Shown: in pieces, positions 16,305-24,118 of the stretch
How the letters are laid out: each line of letters begins with the position of its first letter
Numbering within the stretch: the first letter of the stretch is position 1
Assembly: GCF_009498275.1 (NCBI RefSeq)
Contig: NZ_CP045643.1
Span: 3,224,001 to 3,288,000, forward strand
Direction of reading: 5' to 3'
Source of the DNA: Streptomyces fagopyri
GTDB lineage: Bacteria; Actinomycetota; Actinomycetes; Streptomycetales; Streptomycetaceae
DNA: 64,000 bases
Translations under genes and position numbers: made by a program
Notes under the pieces: generated by a model
What the model saw: the letters and a program-made list of their open reading frames with translations, nothing else
The model's database searches: none
Told to the model about the DNA's origin: nothing

Positions 16305-17110
16305 GCGCGTACGGGACTCCGGGTGGCCCCACGGTCCACGACCCCATGACGTTGCCCGTCGACGACAACGTCAACAAGTACACCTTCTGCGTGGAGCTCA
16401 AGGGGAGCCAGTGGTTCCTGCAGAAGGGCAAGATGATCGCCTACTACGGGTCGATGGAGTTCAACGGCGTCGGACACGGCCGACTCGACCGACTTGTCCG
16501 TACGTCGTTCCATTCGCCTCTGCACGCGAGCGACTGGGTGGTGGCGGAGGGTTCGGGCAAGATGCTCCTCGCCGACCGGGCCTTCGACGTGAATTCGTAC
16601 GATCTGGACGAGGGCAACCTGACCATTCGCTCGGGCAACCTGCTCGCTTTTCAGCCAAGTCTCGCGCTCAAGCAGTCGATCGTGCCCGGCTTTCTGACAC
16701 TCATCGGAACCGGCAAGTTCGTGGCCGCGTCGAACGGTCCGGTGGTGTTCATGGAACCCCCGATCCGGGTGGACCCGCAGGCACTGGTGGGCTGGGCCGA
16801 CTGCCCCTCCCCGTGTCATCACTACGACCACGGGTACATGACAGGCGTCATGGGCGGCCTACGTGCACTGACAGGCCTTGGCGGGGCCTCCGGAGAGGAG
16901 CACCAGTTCGAGTTCGTGGGAGCCGGCACCGTACTGCTCCAGTCCACGGAGATCCTGATGGCCGAGCAGGCCACCGGGGCCGTTCCGCACGAGCCGGGAG
17001 TACCCGGCGCAGGCGGGACACCCGGTCACCAGGGACAGTACGGCCAGCAGGCCGGCACACCGCGCCTTCCCGGACAGCTCGGAGACCTCCAGCGTCGCTT
17101 CGGGCTGTGA
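16301..17110 (+). CDS. AIM24-family protein 3 with Pro/Gly/Gln-rich tail
   Basis: This 269-residue third paralogue starts at a GTG overlapping the previous stop (GTGA). It keeps the AIM24 core (KMIAYYGSMEFNG, VAEGSGKMLLADRA, LTIRSGNLLAFQP, FVAASNGPVVFME, RVDPQALVGW) but has a Cys/His-containing insertion, CPSPCHHYDHGY (near residue 170), that could bind a metal. It ends in a disordered tail of about 45 residues rich in Gly, Pro and Gln. It is the most diverged of the three and probably has a distinct position in a shared complex. Confidence 0.82.
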   Translation: MSAYGTPGGPTVHDPMTLPVDDNVNKYTFCVELKGSQWFLQKGKMIAYYGSMEFNGVGHGRLDRLVRTSFHSPLHASDWVVAEGSGKMLLADRAFDVNSYDLDEGNLTIRSGNLLAFQPSLALKQSIVPGFLTLIGTGKFVAASNGPVVFMEPPIRVDPQALVGWADCPSPCHHYDHGYMTGVMGGLRALTGLGGASGEEHQFEFVGAGTVLLQSTEILMAEQATGAVPHEPGVPGAGGTPGHQGQYGQQAGTPRLPGQLGDLQRRFGL

Positions 17111-17202
17111 GCGGTAGTCTGCGGAGTGTGACATCGAACGCGTGCGCACCGTCACACCACCCTCACTAGTTCGCATTTCAACATTTTAGGTAGACTTCAT
17201 TC

Positions 17203-17679
17203 ATGGAGACCGAGACGGCCACGCGCTGGCTGACCGATGCGGAGCAGTGCGCCTGGCGCACCCACCTGGAGGTCAACAGGCTGTTGACGTACCAGCTCGA
17301 AAGGGACCTTCAGCCGTTCGGGCTGACGATGAACGACTACGAGATCCTGGTGAACCTCTCCGAATCGGAGGGCGTCCGGCTGCGGATGAGCGACCTCGCG
17401 GCCGCCACCCTCCAGTCGAAGAGCCGCCTCTCCCACCAGATCACCCGCATGGAGAACGCGGACCTGGTCAGGCGGGAGAACTGCGAGTCCGACCGCCGGG
17501 GCCTGTACGCCGTCCTGACCGACCACGGTCTGGAGACGATGAAGAAGGTCGCCCCGCACCATGTGGCGTCCGTCCGCAGGCACTTCATGGACCTGCTGTC
17601 CCCCGAGGCCCTGGAGGAACTGCACAAGTCGCTGCAGCCGATCGCCGAACACCTGCGGGGGCAACGCGGCAAGCCGTGA
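17203..17679 (+). CDS. MarR-family transcriptional regulator
   Basis: This 158-residue protein has the MarR winged helix: LQPFGLTMNDYEILVNLSES, RMSDLAAATLQSKSRLSHQI (recognition helix), TRMENADLVRRENCESDRRG (wing) and AVLTDHGLE. A single Cys in the wing could allow redox sensing as in OhrR/MexR-like members, but this is speculation. TAGACT (17191-17196) is a -10 box 6 nt before the ATG, in a locally AT-rich stretch without a ribosome site, so the mRNA is probably leaderless. It follows the AIM24 operon by 92 bp. Confidence 0.87.
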   Translation: METETATRWLTDAEQCAWRTHLEVNRLLTYQLERDLQPFGLTMNDYEILVNLSESEGVRLRMSDLAAATLQSKSRLSHQITRMENADLVRRENCESDRRGLYAVLTDHGLETMKKVAPHHVASVRRHFMDLLSPEALEELHKSLQPIAEHLRGQRGKP

Positions 17680-17765
17680 CGCTCCGCGGGACCGGGGGCG
17701 CCGCACGGCCCACGGGAACGCGCGCCGGCTGAACCCGCGCTCCGGGAGCGGAGCGCACGGCACGA

Positions 17766-17783
17766 GTACCCGGCGCCGGGTAC
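17766..17783. terminator. Palindrome in the convergent marR/kinase gap
   Basis: An 18-bp perfect palindrome centred on GGCGCC lies in the 206-bp gap between two convergent genes; a second GGCGCCGGGT copy follows near 17801. It lacks a loop, so it may act as a cruciform or weak terminator within a larger fold of the GC-rich gap. Confidence 0.4.
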
Positions 17784-17885
17784 ACCGCACAGGTGCGCGG
17801 CGCCGGGTTCAGCAGAACCGCGGCAGCGGCAACGGGAGCGGGCGCGGGACGAACCCCGCCGCGCGCTTCCCGGTTCCGTCGCGCG

Positions 17886-19412
17886 TCAGGCGTGGCCGGG
17901 CAGTCGGAGCGTGAACAGCGCTCCGCCTCCCCGGGCGTCGCCCGCGGTGAGTGTGCCGCCGTGGCGCAGTGCCACGTCGCGGGCGATGGCGAGGCCCAGA
18001 CCGGCCCCGCCGTCGTCCCGGCCACGGGCTTCGTCGAGCCGCACGAACCGCTCGAAGATCCGCTCGCGTTCGGCGGCGGGGACACCCGCGCCGTCGTCGG
18101 CGACCTCCAGGACCGTCCAGGGGCCCTCGGTGCGCAGAGTGACCTCGACCCGGTCACGCGCGTGCCGCCGGGCGTTGTCCAGCAGATTGCCGAGCACCCG
18201 CGCCAACTGCCCCCGGGAACCCGCGACTTCGGCGCTCTCGCCCGCCATCGTCACCCCCGGACGCCGGGACACCTCCTCCCGGACGAGTGCCGCCAGGTCG
18301 AACCGGGTGTCCGAGGGCCGCTCCCCCGCGTCCAGCCGGGCGAGCAGCAGCAGATCGGCGGCGAGCCGCTGCAGCCGCACGGTGTCCTCGACGGCCCCCG
18401 TCACGTCCAGCAACTCCGGGTGCGCGGCGCCCACTTCGAGCTGGGTGCGCAAGGAGGCGATGGGGCTGCGCAGTTCGTGCGAGGCGTCGGCGACGAACCG
18501 GCGCTGGCGCTCGACCGATGTCTCCAGGGCGGCCAGCGTCTCGTTGGTGGTCCGCGCCAGGCCCGCGACCTCGTCCCGGGTGTCCGGCACGGGCACGCGC
18601 CGTGCGAGGTCCTCGGAGGCCGTGATGGCGGCCATCTCGCTCCGGATGCCCTCGACGGGCCGCAACGCGCGCCGGGTCACCCGCCAGGTCACGGCGGCCA
18701 CCACGGCCAGCAGCAGCGGGAGTCCGATCAGCATGACCGTCAGGGCCGTGCGTACGGCGGCCTGTTCGGCGGTGAGCGGCGCGCCCGCGTACACGGTCAG
18801 CGCGCCCTTGCTCCTGACGCTCACCTCGACGGCGGCGAACCGGTAGTCCGCCGTGTCCCCGTCGAGCGTGGCGGACCCCTCGCTGAAGCTCACCTCGGCG
18901 CCGATCCGCCCGGGTTCGAGCGACGCGTGGTCGTCGTCCTCGCCGCCGCCGCGGCCCCGGCCGCCCCTCCCACCGTCGTCTCCGCCGCGGTCGTCGCCAC
19001 TCTTGTCGTCTCCGCCGCTGTCGTCGCCACTGTCGTCGCCGCCGTGGTCGTCCGCCGTGGCGCCGCCGCTGCCCGGGGCGGCCGTCCGCGGGGCCCGCGG
19101 CTTCACCGCGCCGGTCCCCGTGCCGCTGACGCGCCGCAGATCCTCGCTGGCGGCGACCAGCACACCCTTCTCGTCGACCACCTGGACGGGACGCTGGTCG
19201 TCGTCGAGCCGCAGCCGGGCGTAGGACGCCCCGCCGGACAGGTCGGCCGCGACCTCCCGGGCGCTGCGCTCCGCCTGCGTGCCGGCCTGGCCGTTCAGAT
19301 TGGACCGCAGGGACAGCAGGACGGCGGTGCCCGCCGCCACGAGCGCGATGGCCACCACGACGGTCGCGGCGAGCGTGGCCTTGGCCCGGACCGACCCGAA
19401 GAGCCCTCTCAT
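17886..19412 (-). CDS. Two-component sensor histidine kinase with acidic Asp/Gly-rich sensor insert
   Basis: This 508-residue membrane kinase has TM1 at about 12-36 and an extracytoplasmic sensor (about 37-220). The sensor contains a strongly acidic Asp/Gly-rich insert (about 118-161, repeats of GGDD/SGDD ending GGGEDDDH). TM2 (about 222-246) leads to a HAMP region, then the H box with phospho-accepting His312 in DASHELRSPIASLR, an N box (NLLDNARRHA) and G boxes (DDGAGV, GAGLGLAIARD). The acidic loop would suit binding of cations or cationic peptides, which is inference. Its ATG overlaps the response regulator stop (ATGA). Confidence 0.92.
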   Translation of the reverse strand: MRGLFGSVRAKATLAATVVVAIALVAAGTAVLLSLRSNLNGQAGTQAERSAREVAADLSGGASYARLRLDDDQRPVQVVDEKGVLVAASEDLRRVSGTGTGAVKPRAPRTAAPGSGGATADDHGGDDSGDDSGGDDKSGDDRGGDDGGRGGRGRGGGEDDDHASLEPGRIGAEVSFSEGSATLDGDTADYRFAAVEVSVRSKGALTVYAGAPLTAEQAAVRTALTVMLIGLPLLLAVVAAVTWRVTRRALRPVEGIRSEMAAITASEDLARRVPVPDTRDEVAGLARTTNETLAALETSVERQRRFVADASHELRSPIASLRTQLEVGAAHPELLDVTGAVEDTVRLQRLAADLLLLARLDAGERPSDTRFDLAALVREEVSRRPGVTMAGESAEVAGSRGQLARVLGNLLDNARRHARDRVEVTLRTEGPWTVLEVADDGAGVPAAERERIFERFVRLDEARGRDDGGAGLGLAIARDVALRHGGTLTAGDARGGGALFTLRLPGHA

Positions 19413-20068
19413 CGCGCCTCCAGCCGGTAGCCGGCCCCGCGCACGGTCCGGATGAACGCCGCCCCGAGCTTGCGCCGCAGGGTGCTCACGTACACCTCGA
19501 CTATGTTCGGGTCCCCGTCGTAGGCGAAGTCCCAGACGTGTTCGAGGATCTCGGCCTTCGAGACGACCTGTCCGGCGCGCAGCACGAGCTGTTCCAGGAC
19601 CGAGAACTCCTTCGCCGTGAGCGCGACCTCGTCCGCGCCGCGGAAGACCCGCCGGGCGCCCGTGTCGACCGTCAGCTCGCCCAGGACCCGCACCGGCGGG
19701 TGGGCGGGCCGCCCGCGCCGCAGCAGCGCCTTCACCCGGGCCACCAGCACCACGTACGAGAACGGCTTGGTCAGGTAGTCGTCGGCGCCGGTGTCCAGCC
19801 CCTCCGCCTCGTCGTACTCGCCGTCCTTCGCGGTGAGCATGAGGATCGGCACGTCGTGTCCGGCGGCGCGCAGGGCGGCGCAGACGCGGTAGCCGTTCAG
19901 GCCGGGCAGCATGATGTCGAGGACGACGAGGTCGTAGGCGCCCTCGCTCGCCCGGTGCAGTCCCTCGGCTCCGTCGTGGACGACGTCCACGGCGTACCCC
20001 TCGGCCGTCAGTCCCTTGGCGAGCGACAGGGCGAGCCGCTTCTCGTCCTCCACGATCAACAGGCGCAT
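19409..20068 (-). CDS. OmpR/PhoB-family response regulator
   Basis: This 219-residue protein has a receiver domain (1-120) with acidic pocket EDE near residues 7-9, phospho-acceptor Asp51 (VVLDIMLPG), Thr/Ser at MLTAKD and Lys101 (TKPF). A winged-helix DNA-binding domain follows (about 125-219: TAKEFSVLEQLVLRAGQVVS, then NIVEVYVSTLRRKLG and IRTVRGAGYRLE). It is the upstream gene of the kinase operon and is divergent from the PepSY gene, whose upstream region carries direct repeats suitable for it. Confidence 0.93.
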   Translation of the reverse strand: MRLLIVEDEKRLALSLAKGLTAEGYAVDVVHDGAEGLHRASEGAYDLVVLDIMLPGLNGYRVCAALRAAGHDVPILMLTAKDGEYDEAEGLDTGADDYLTKPFSYVVLVARVKALLRRGRPAHPPVRVLGELTVDTGARRVFRGADEVALTAKEFSVLEQLVLRAGQVVSKAEILEHVWDFAYDGDPNIVEVYVSTLRRKLGAAFIRTVRGAGYRLEAR

Positions 20069-20090
20069 GCGCCCAGCCTCCCAAACCGGA

Positions 20091-20128
20091 CCTGAAGAAG
20101 TCTTCAGGCGGCTTCAGGCTGCGTTCAG
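20091..20128. promoter_or_regulatory. CTTCAGG direct repeats in the regulator/PepSY divergent promoter
   Basis: CCTGAAG (20091-20097) faces CTTCAGG (20102-20108). CTTCAGG recurs at 20112-20118 and GTTCAGC at 20122-20128. The 10-11-bp spacing of same-direction copies is typical for OmpR-family dimers. The likely binder is the adjacent response regulator, controlling itself and the PepSY gene. Confidence 0.6.
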
Positions 20129-20239
20129 CGACCCTCGCCGACATTGGTTCCGGTCGGCAACACAGCGACGCACCGGACGACTTGGGGCCGGTCTCGCTCG
20201 GATCACCCGGACAGGTCCGGAACATCAGGAGGAACCGAT

Positions 20240-20761
20240 ATGAAGCGCAACATCGTCATCGCCGCCGTGGCGTCCGCGGCCCTGATCGGCGGCGGCACGG
20301 CCACGGCCCTCGCCGTCACGGACGACGGCACGGCCCGGGTCTCCCGGTCGTCGCCCCGGAGCGCGGACGACGACCGCTCGGACCACGTACGCCATGGCGA
20401 CGACACCCGGGCGGACGGCCGGACGGTGACGGACGGTCCCGCCCGGACGGACGACCACCCTCACCCGGACGACCGCACCCGAACGGGCCGTCCCTCGTCC
20501 GGCCCGGACGACCACGGCGACGACGCGGCACGGCTGAGGTCCGCCCGGGTGACGGCGGCCGAGGCACTCGCCACGGCGCTGCGCCGTACGCCGGGCACCG
20601 CCGCCTCCGCCGACCTGGACGACGACCGCTCCACCCCGACGTGGGAGATCGGGATCCTCGCCACCGGCGGCACCTGGTACGAGGTGCGTGTCGACGCGGG
20701 CACGGGCGAGGTCGTCTCGTCCCGCACGGAGTCCCGGCACCGGCACGGGGACGACGACTGA
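20240..20761 (+). CDS. Exported PepSY-domain protein
   Basis: This 173-residue protein has a signal peptide (MKRNIVIAAVASAALIGGGT, cleavage probably after ALA near residue 25), a central Asp/Arg/His-rich hydrophilic linker (about 28-100), and a C-terminal PepSY domain (AAEALATALRRTPG, WEIGILATGGTWYEVRVD, TGEVVSS). PepSY proteins act outside the membrane, often as inhibitors or signal inputs. The ATG at 20240 has AGGAGG 6 nt upstream. Divergent from an OmpR-type regulator with shared repeats, it is probably both a target and a sensor accessory of that system. Confidence 0.83.
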   Translation: MKRNIVIAAVASAALIGGGTATALAVTDDGTARVSRSSPRSADDDRSDHVRHGDDTRADGRTVTDGPARTDDHPHPDDRTRTGRPSSGPDDHGDDAARLRSARVTAAEALATALRRTPGTAASADLDDDRSTPTWEIGILATGGTWYEVRVDAGTGEVVSSRTESRHRHGDDD

Positions 20762-20894
20762 CTCCGCGGACGCCGTGCGGGGGCCCGGCGGCCCCCGCAC
20801 GGGTGATTCCCCCGTGCCGGACGGCTGTCGGCCTTCCCCGGACCGCGCTCAGGCTTCCGCCGAACCGCCACCCACGCCCCGCCGGCCCCCGGCC

Positions 20895-21038
20895 GGTACG
20901 CCGGTACGCCGGTACGCCGGTACGCCGGTACGCCGGTACGCCGGTACGCCGGTACGCCGGTACGCCGGTACGCCGGTACGCCGGTACGCCGGTACGCCGG
21001 TACGCCGGTACGCCGGTACGCCGGTACGCCGGTACGCC
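20895..21038. repeat. Tandem array: 18 copies of the 8-bp unit GGTACGCC
   Basis: From 20895 to 21038 the unit GGTACGCC is repeated 18 times without an error, in the gap between the convergent PepSY and meaB genes and ending 10 bp before the meaB stop. Because 8 is not a multiple of 3 it is open in several frames, which creates false ORFs. It is not a CRISPR array because it has no spacers. Perfect copy identity suggests recent slippage and length variation between strains. Confidence 0.95.
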
Positions 21039-21048
21039 GCCGGCAGGC

Positions 21049-22005
21049 CTACGCCTCCGTCAAGCCCTCCACCAGCGAGTCCGCGGCCCGGTACGGGTCG
21101 AGTTCGCCGGCGACGATCCGTTCCGCCAGCGCGCCGAGGCGGCGGTCGCCGTGCAGGTCGCCGATGCGCCGGCGCAGGGCCGTGACCGCGATCGTCTCGA
21201 CCTCCTGCGAGGCGCGGGCGAGCCGCCGTTCGGCGAGGACGCCGTGCTCCTCCATCCAGGCGCGGTGCTTCTCCAGGGCCTCGACGACCTCGTCGATGCC
21301 CTCGCCGCGCGCCGCGACCGTCTTGACGATCGGCGGGCGCCAGTCCCCGGGCCCGCGGGACTCGCCGAGGCCGAGCATGTGGTTCAGTTCGCGCGCGGTC
21401 GCGTCGGCACCGTCCCGGTCGGCCTTGTTGACCACGTACACGTCGCCGATCTCCAGGATTCCTGCCTTCGCCGCCTGGATGCCGTCCCCCATGCCGGGTG
21501 CCAGCAGGACGACCGAGGTGTCCGCCCGGGACGCGATCTCGACCTCCGACTGTCCCACCCCGACGGTCTCGACCAGGATCACGTCGCAGCCCGCCGCGTC
21601 CAGGACGCGGATCGCCTGGGGCGCCGCCCAGGCCAGTCCGCCGAGGTGACCGCGGGTCGCCATCGAGCGGATGTACACACCGGGATCCGAGGCGTGCTCG
21701 GACATCCGGACCCGGTCGCCGAGCAGCGCGCCCCCGGAGAACGGCGACGAGGGGTCGACGGCCAGGACGCCGACCCGCCTGCCCTGCCGCCGGTAGGCGG
21801 TCACCAGCGCCGAGGTCGACGTCGACTTGCCGACCCCCGGCGACCCGGTGAGCCCGACCACGTACGCCCCGCCGGCCAGCGGAGCCAGCGCCGCCATCAC
21901 CTCACGCAGCTGCGGGGACGCCCCCTCCACCAGGGAGATCAGCCGGGCCACGGCTCGCGGCCGGCCTTCCCTGGCCTGGGCCACCAGCGAGGAGACGTCC
22001 TGCAT
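21049..22005 (-). CDS. meaB: B12-mutase-associated GTPase
   Basis: MeaB is a G3E-family GTPase that gates delivery of adenosylcobalamin and protects acyl-CoA mutases from inactivation. The 318-residue protein has Walker A (VVGLTGSPGVGKST, about 46-60), the switch/Mg site VLAVDPSSPFSGGALLGDR, ETVGVGQSEVE (G3 region) and NKAD for guanine. The C-terminal dimerisation arm is present. The ATG at 22005 has GGAG 6 nt upstream; the TTG in frame 30 bp earlier is rejected. With icmA, epimerase and adenosyltransferase nearby it belongs to the mutase support set. Confidence 0.93.
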   Translation of the reverse strand: MQDVSSLVAQAREGRPRAVARLISLVEGASPQLREVMAALAPLAGGAYVVGLTGSPGVGKSTSTSALVTAYRRQGRRVGVLAVDPSSPFSGGALLGDRVRMSEHASDPGVYIRSMATRGHLGGLAWAAPQAIRVLDAAGCDVILVETVGVGQSEVEIASRADTSVVLLAPGMGDGIQAAKAGILEIGDVYVVNKADRDGADATARELNHMLGLGESRGPGDWRPPIVKTVAARGEGIDEVVEALEKHRAWMEEHGVLAERRLARASQEVETIAVTALRRRIGDLHGDRRLGALAERIVAGELDPYRAADSLVEGLTEA

Positions 22006-22062
22006 CACAGCTCCGTTCAGAGTCGTACGAGACAACGCGGCGGTAGATCCGCGGCGAGGGAC

Positions 22063-23265
22063 CTACGCCGTGGGTACCCGCACGATCAGCGCGTCACCCT
22101 GACCGCCGCCACCGCACAGCGCCGCCGCGCCCACGCCACCGCCGCGCCGCTTCAGCTCCAGCGCCAGGTGCAGCACGAGACGGGCGCCGGACATGCCGAT
22201 CGGGTGACCCAGGGCGATCGCGCCACCGTTGACGTTCACCTTTTCCGTGGACACCCCGAGGTCCTTCATCGACTGCACGGCGACCGCCGCGAACGCCTCG
22301 TTGATCTCGATCAGGTCGAGGTCGGAGACGTCCAGGCCCTCCTTCTTCAGGGCGTGCAGGATCGCGTTCGACGGCTGCGACTGCAAGGAGTTGTCCGGAC
22401 CGGCCACGTTCCCGTGCGCGCCGATCTCGGCGATCCACTCCAGGCCGAGCTCCTGTGCCTTCGCCTTGCTCATCACGACCACGGCCGCCGCGCCGTCCGA
22501 GATCTGCGAGGAGGAACCGGCGGTGATCGTGCCGTCCCTGGTGAACGCGGGGCGCAGCCTGCCGAGCGACTCCGCCGTGGTCTCGGCGCGAATGCCCTCG
22601 TCCTTGCTGAAGACGACGGGCTCGCCCTTGCGCTGCGGAACCTCCACGGGCGTGATCTCCGCCTCGAAGACGCCGTTCTTCTGGGCGGCCGCCGCCCGCT
22701 GGTGCGACAGGGCGGCGATCTCGTCCTGCTCCGGACGGGCGATGCCGAGGCGCGTGTTGTGCTTCTCCGTGGACTCGCCCATGGCGATGTTCTCGAAGGC
22801 GTCGGTCAGACCGTCGTGCGCCATGGCGTCGAGCATCTCGATGGCGCCGTACTTGAAGCCCTCACGGGACTTCGGGAGCAGGTGCGGGGCGTTCGTCATC
22901 GACTCCTGGCCGCCCGCGACCACGACGTCGAACTCACCGGCCCGGATCAGCTGGTCCGCGAGGGCGATCGCGTCCAGGCCCGACAGACACACCTTGTTGA
23001 TGGTGAGTGCCGGGACGCTCATCGGGATGCCCGCCTTGACGGCCGCCTGCCGCGCGGGGATCTGCCCCGCCCCGGCCTGCAGCACCTGGCCCATGATCAC
23101 GTACTGCACCTGGTCGCCGCCGATACCCGCACGGTCGAGGGCGGCCTTGATCGCGAATCCTCCGAGGTCGGCTCCGGAGAAGGTCTTCAGCGAGCCGAGC
23201 AACCGTCCCATCGGGGTGCGGGCACCCGCGACGATCACGGAGGTCGTGCTGTTCGTTCCAGACAT
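22063..23265 (-). CDS. Acetyl-CoA acetyltransferase (thiolase)
   Basis: This enzyme condenses two acetyl-CoA to acetoacetyl-CoA or does the reverse. The 400-residue protein has the thiolase landmarks: nucleophilic Cys in [11 protein letters not shown] (about residue 92), catalytic NEAFA, the His region [16 protein letters not shown] (about 350), and the second catalytic Cys in [11 protein letters not shown]. The start ATG 23265 has AAGGGG upstream. It is 57 bp upstream of meaB on the same strand, so the two are likely co-transcribed. Together with the dehydrogenase at 42.4 kb it gives the first two steps toward crotonyl/ethylmalonyl-CoA. Confidence 0.93.
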   Translation of the reverse strand: MSGTNSTTSVIVAGARTPMGRLLGSLKTFSGADLGGFAIKAALDRAGIGGDQVQYVIMGQVLQAGAGQIPARQAAVKAGIPMSVPALTINKVCLSGLDAIALADQLIRAGEFDVVVAGGQESMTNAPHLLPKSREGFKYGAIEMLDAMAHDGLTDAFENIAMGESTEKHNTRLGIARPEQDEIAALSHQRAAAAQKNGVFEAEITPVEVPQRKGEPVVFSKDEGIRAETTAESLGRLRPAFTRDGTITAGSSSQISDGAAAVVVMSKAKAQELGLEWIAEIGAHGNVAGPDNSLQSQPSNAILHALKKEGLDVSDLDLIEINEAFAAVAVQSMKDLGVSTEKVNVNGGAIALGHPIGMSGARLVLHLALELKRRGGGVGAAALCGGGGQGDALIVRVPTA

Positions 23266-23411
23266 GAGGTGCGATCCCCTTCCAGCTTGCACAGCTGAGG
23301 AGTGAACGAGGGTTTACTTGAATGTACTGAGCGGTACGCCACCCGTCATCCGGCTGTCAGTGTGATCGCGCGCACGTTGCGTAACCGCCGCGGGAGCGCT
23401 GCACTGGCTCC

Positions 23412-23852
23412 ATGCTGACGCGAATCGACCACATCGGGATCGCCTGCTTCGACCTCGACACGACCGTCGAGTTCTACCGGGCGACGTACGGCTTCGAAGT
23501 GTTCCACTCCGAGGTCAACGAGGAGCAGGGCGTGCGCGAGGCCATGCTCAAGATCAACGAGACGTCCGACGGCGGCGCCTCCTACCTCCAGCTCCTGGAG
23601 CCGACCCGCGAGGACTCGGCCGTCGGGAAGTGGCTCGCGAAGAACGGCGAGGGCGTCCATCACATCGCCTTCGGTACGGCGGACGTCGACACCGACGCGG
23701 GCGACATCAGGGACAAAGGCGTACGCGTCCTCTACGACGAGCCGCGACGCGGCTCCATGGGGTCACGAATCACCTTCCTGCACCCCAAGGATTGCCACGG
23801 TGTCCTGACAGAACTGGTCACTTCGGCGGCTGTTGAGTCACCTGAGCACTGA
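23412..23852 (+). CDS. mce: Methylmalonyl-CoA epimerase
   Basis: This enzyme interconverts (2R)- and (2S)-methylmalonyl-CoA, feeding the mutase and polyketide extender supply. The 146-residue protein belongs to the vicinal-oxygen-chelate fold. Metal ligands are expected in RIDHIGIAC (His7), YLQLLEP, GVHHIAF and LTELV, and all are present. There is no clear ribosome site before ATG 23412. It is divergent from the thiolase-meaB pair. Confidence 0.92.
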   Translation: MLTRIDHIGIACFDLDTTVEFYRATYGFEVFHSEVNEEQGVREAMLKINETSDGGASYLQLLEPTREDSAVGKWLAKNGEGVHHIAFGTADVDTDAGDIRDKGVRVLYDEPRRGSMGSRITFLHPKDCHGVLTELVTSAAVESPEH

Positions 23853-24118
23853 CCTCCGTATATCTGGGCCGGTAGGGTTGGGGTCGGTCGCCGCCATTTC
23901 GGGGCGGCCCGGGGCCTGTCCGGCGACGGGCTCCGAGGTCGTGCCGCCGTGACGACGGCGCGACCGAGGGCCGGGGTCCAGGTTTTCGGGGGACGAGCGT
24001 CGGGGCAGCAGCCCGTGCTCCGCTGTTGATCTGACACCATTCCCCGGGGGCACCGTTCGGCGGATGGACGGGGCTCGTTTGGAGAGACTTGCGACCAGGG
24101 GACGGATGGGACCGCGCA

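Noticed and set aside
20895..21038. Possible CRISPR array
   Set aside because: The units are 8 bp, directly joined and identical, with no spacers and no cas genes nearby.
20182..23298. Very long plus-strand open frame through the 8-bp array, meaB and the thiolase gene
   Set aside because: It is antisense to two well-supported enzymes and open only because of GC bias and the tandem repeat; the product is Arg/Gly/Pro-rich with no domain.
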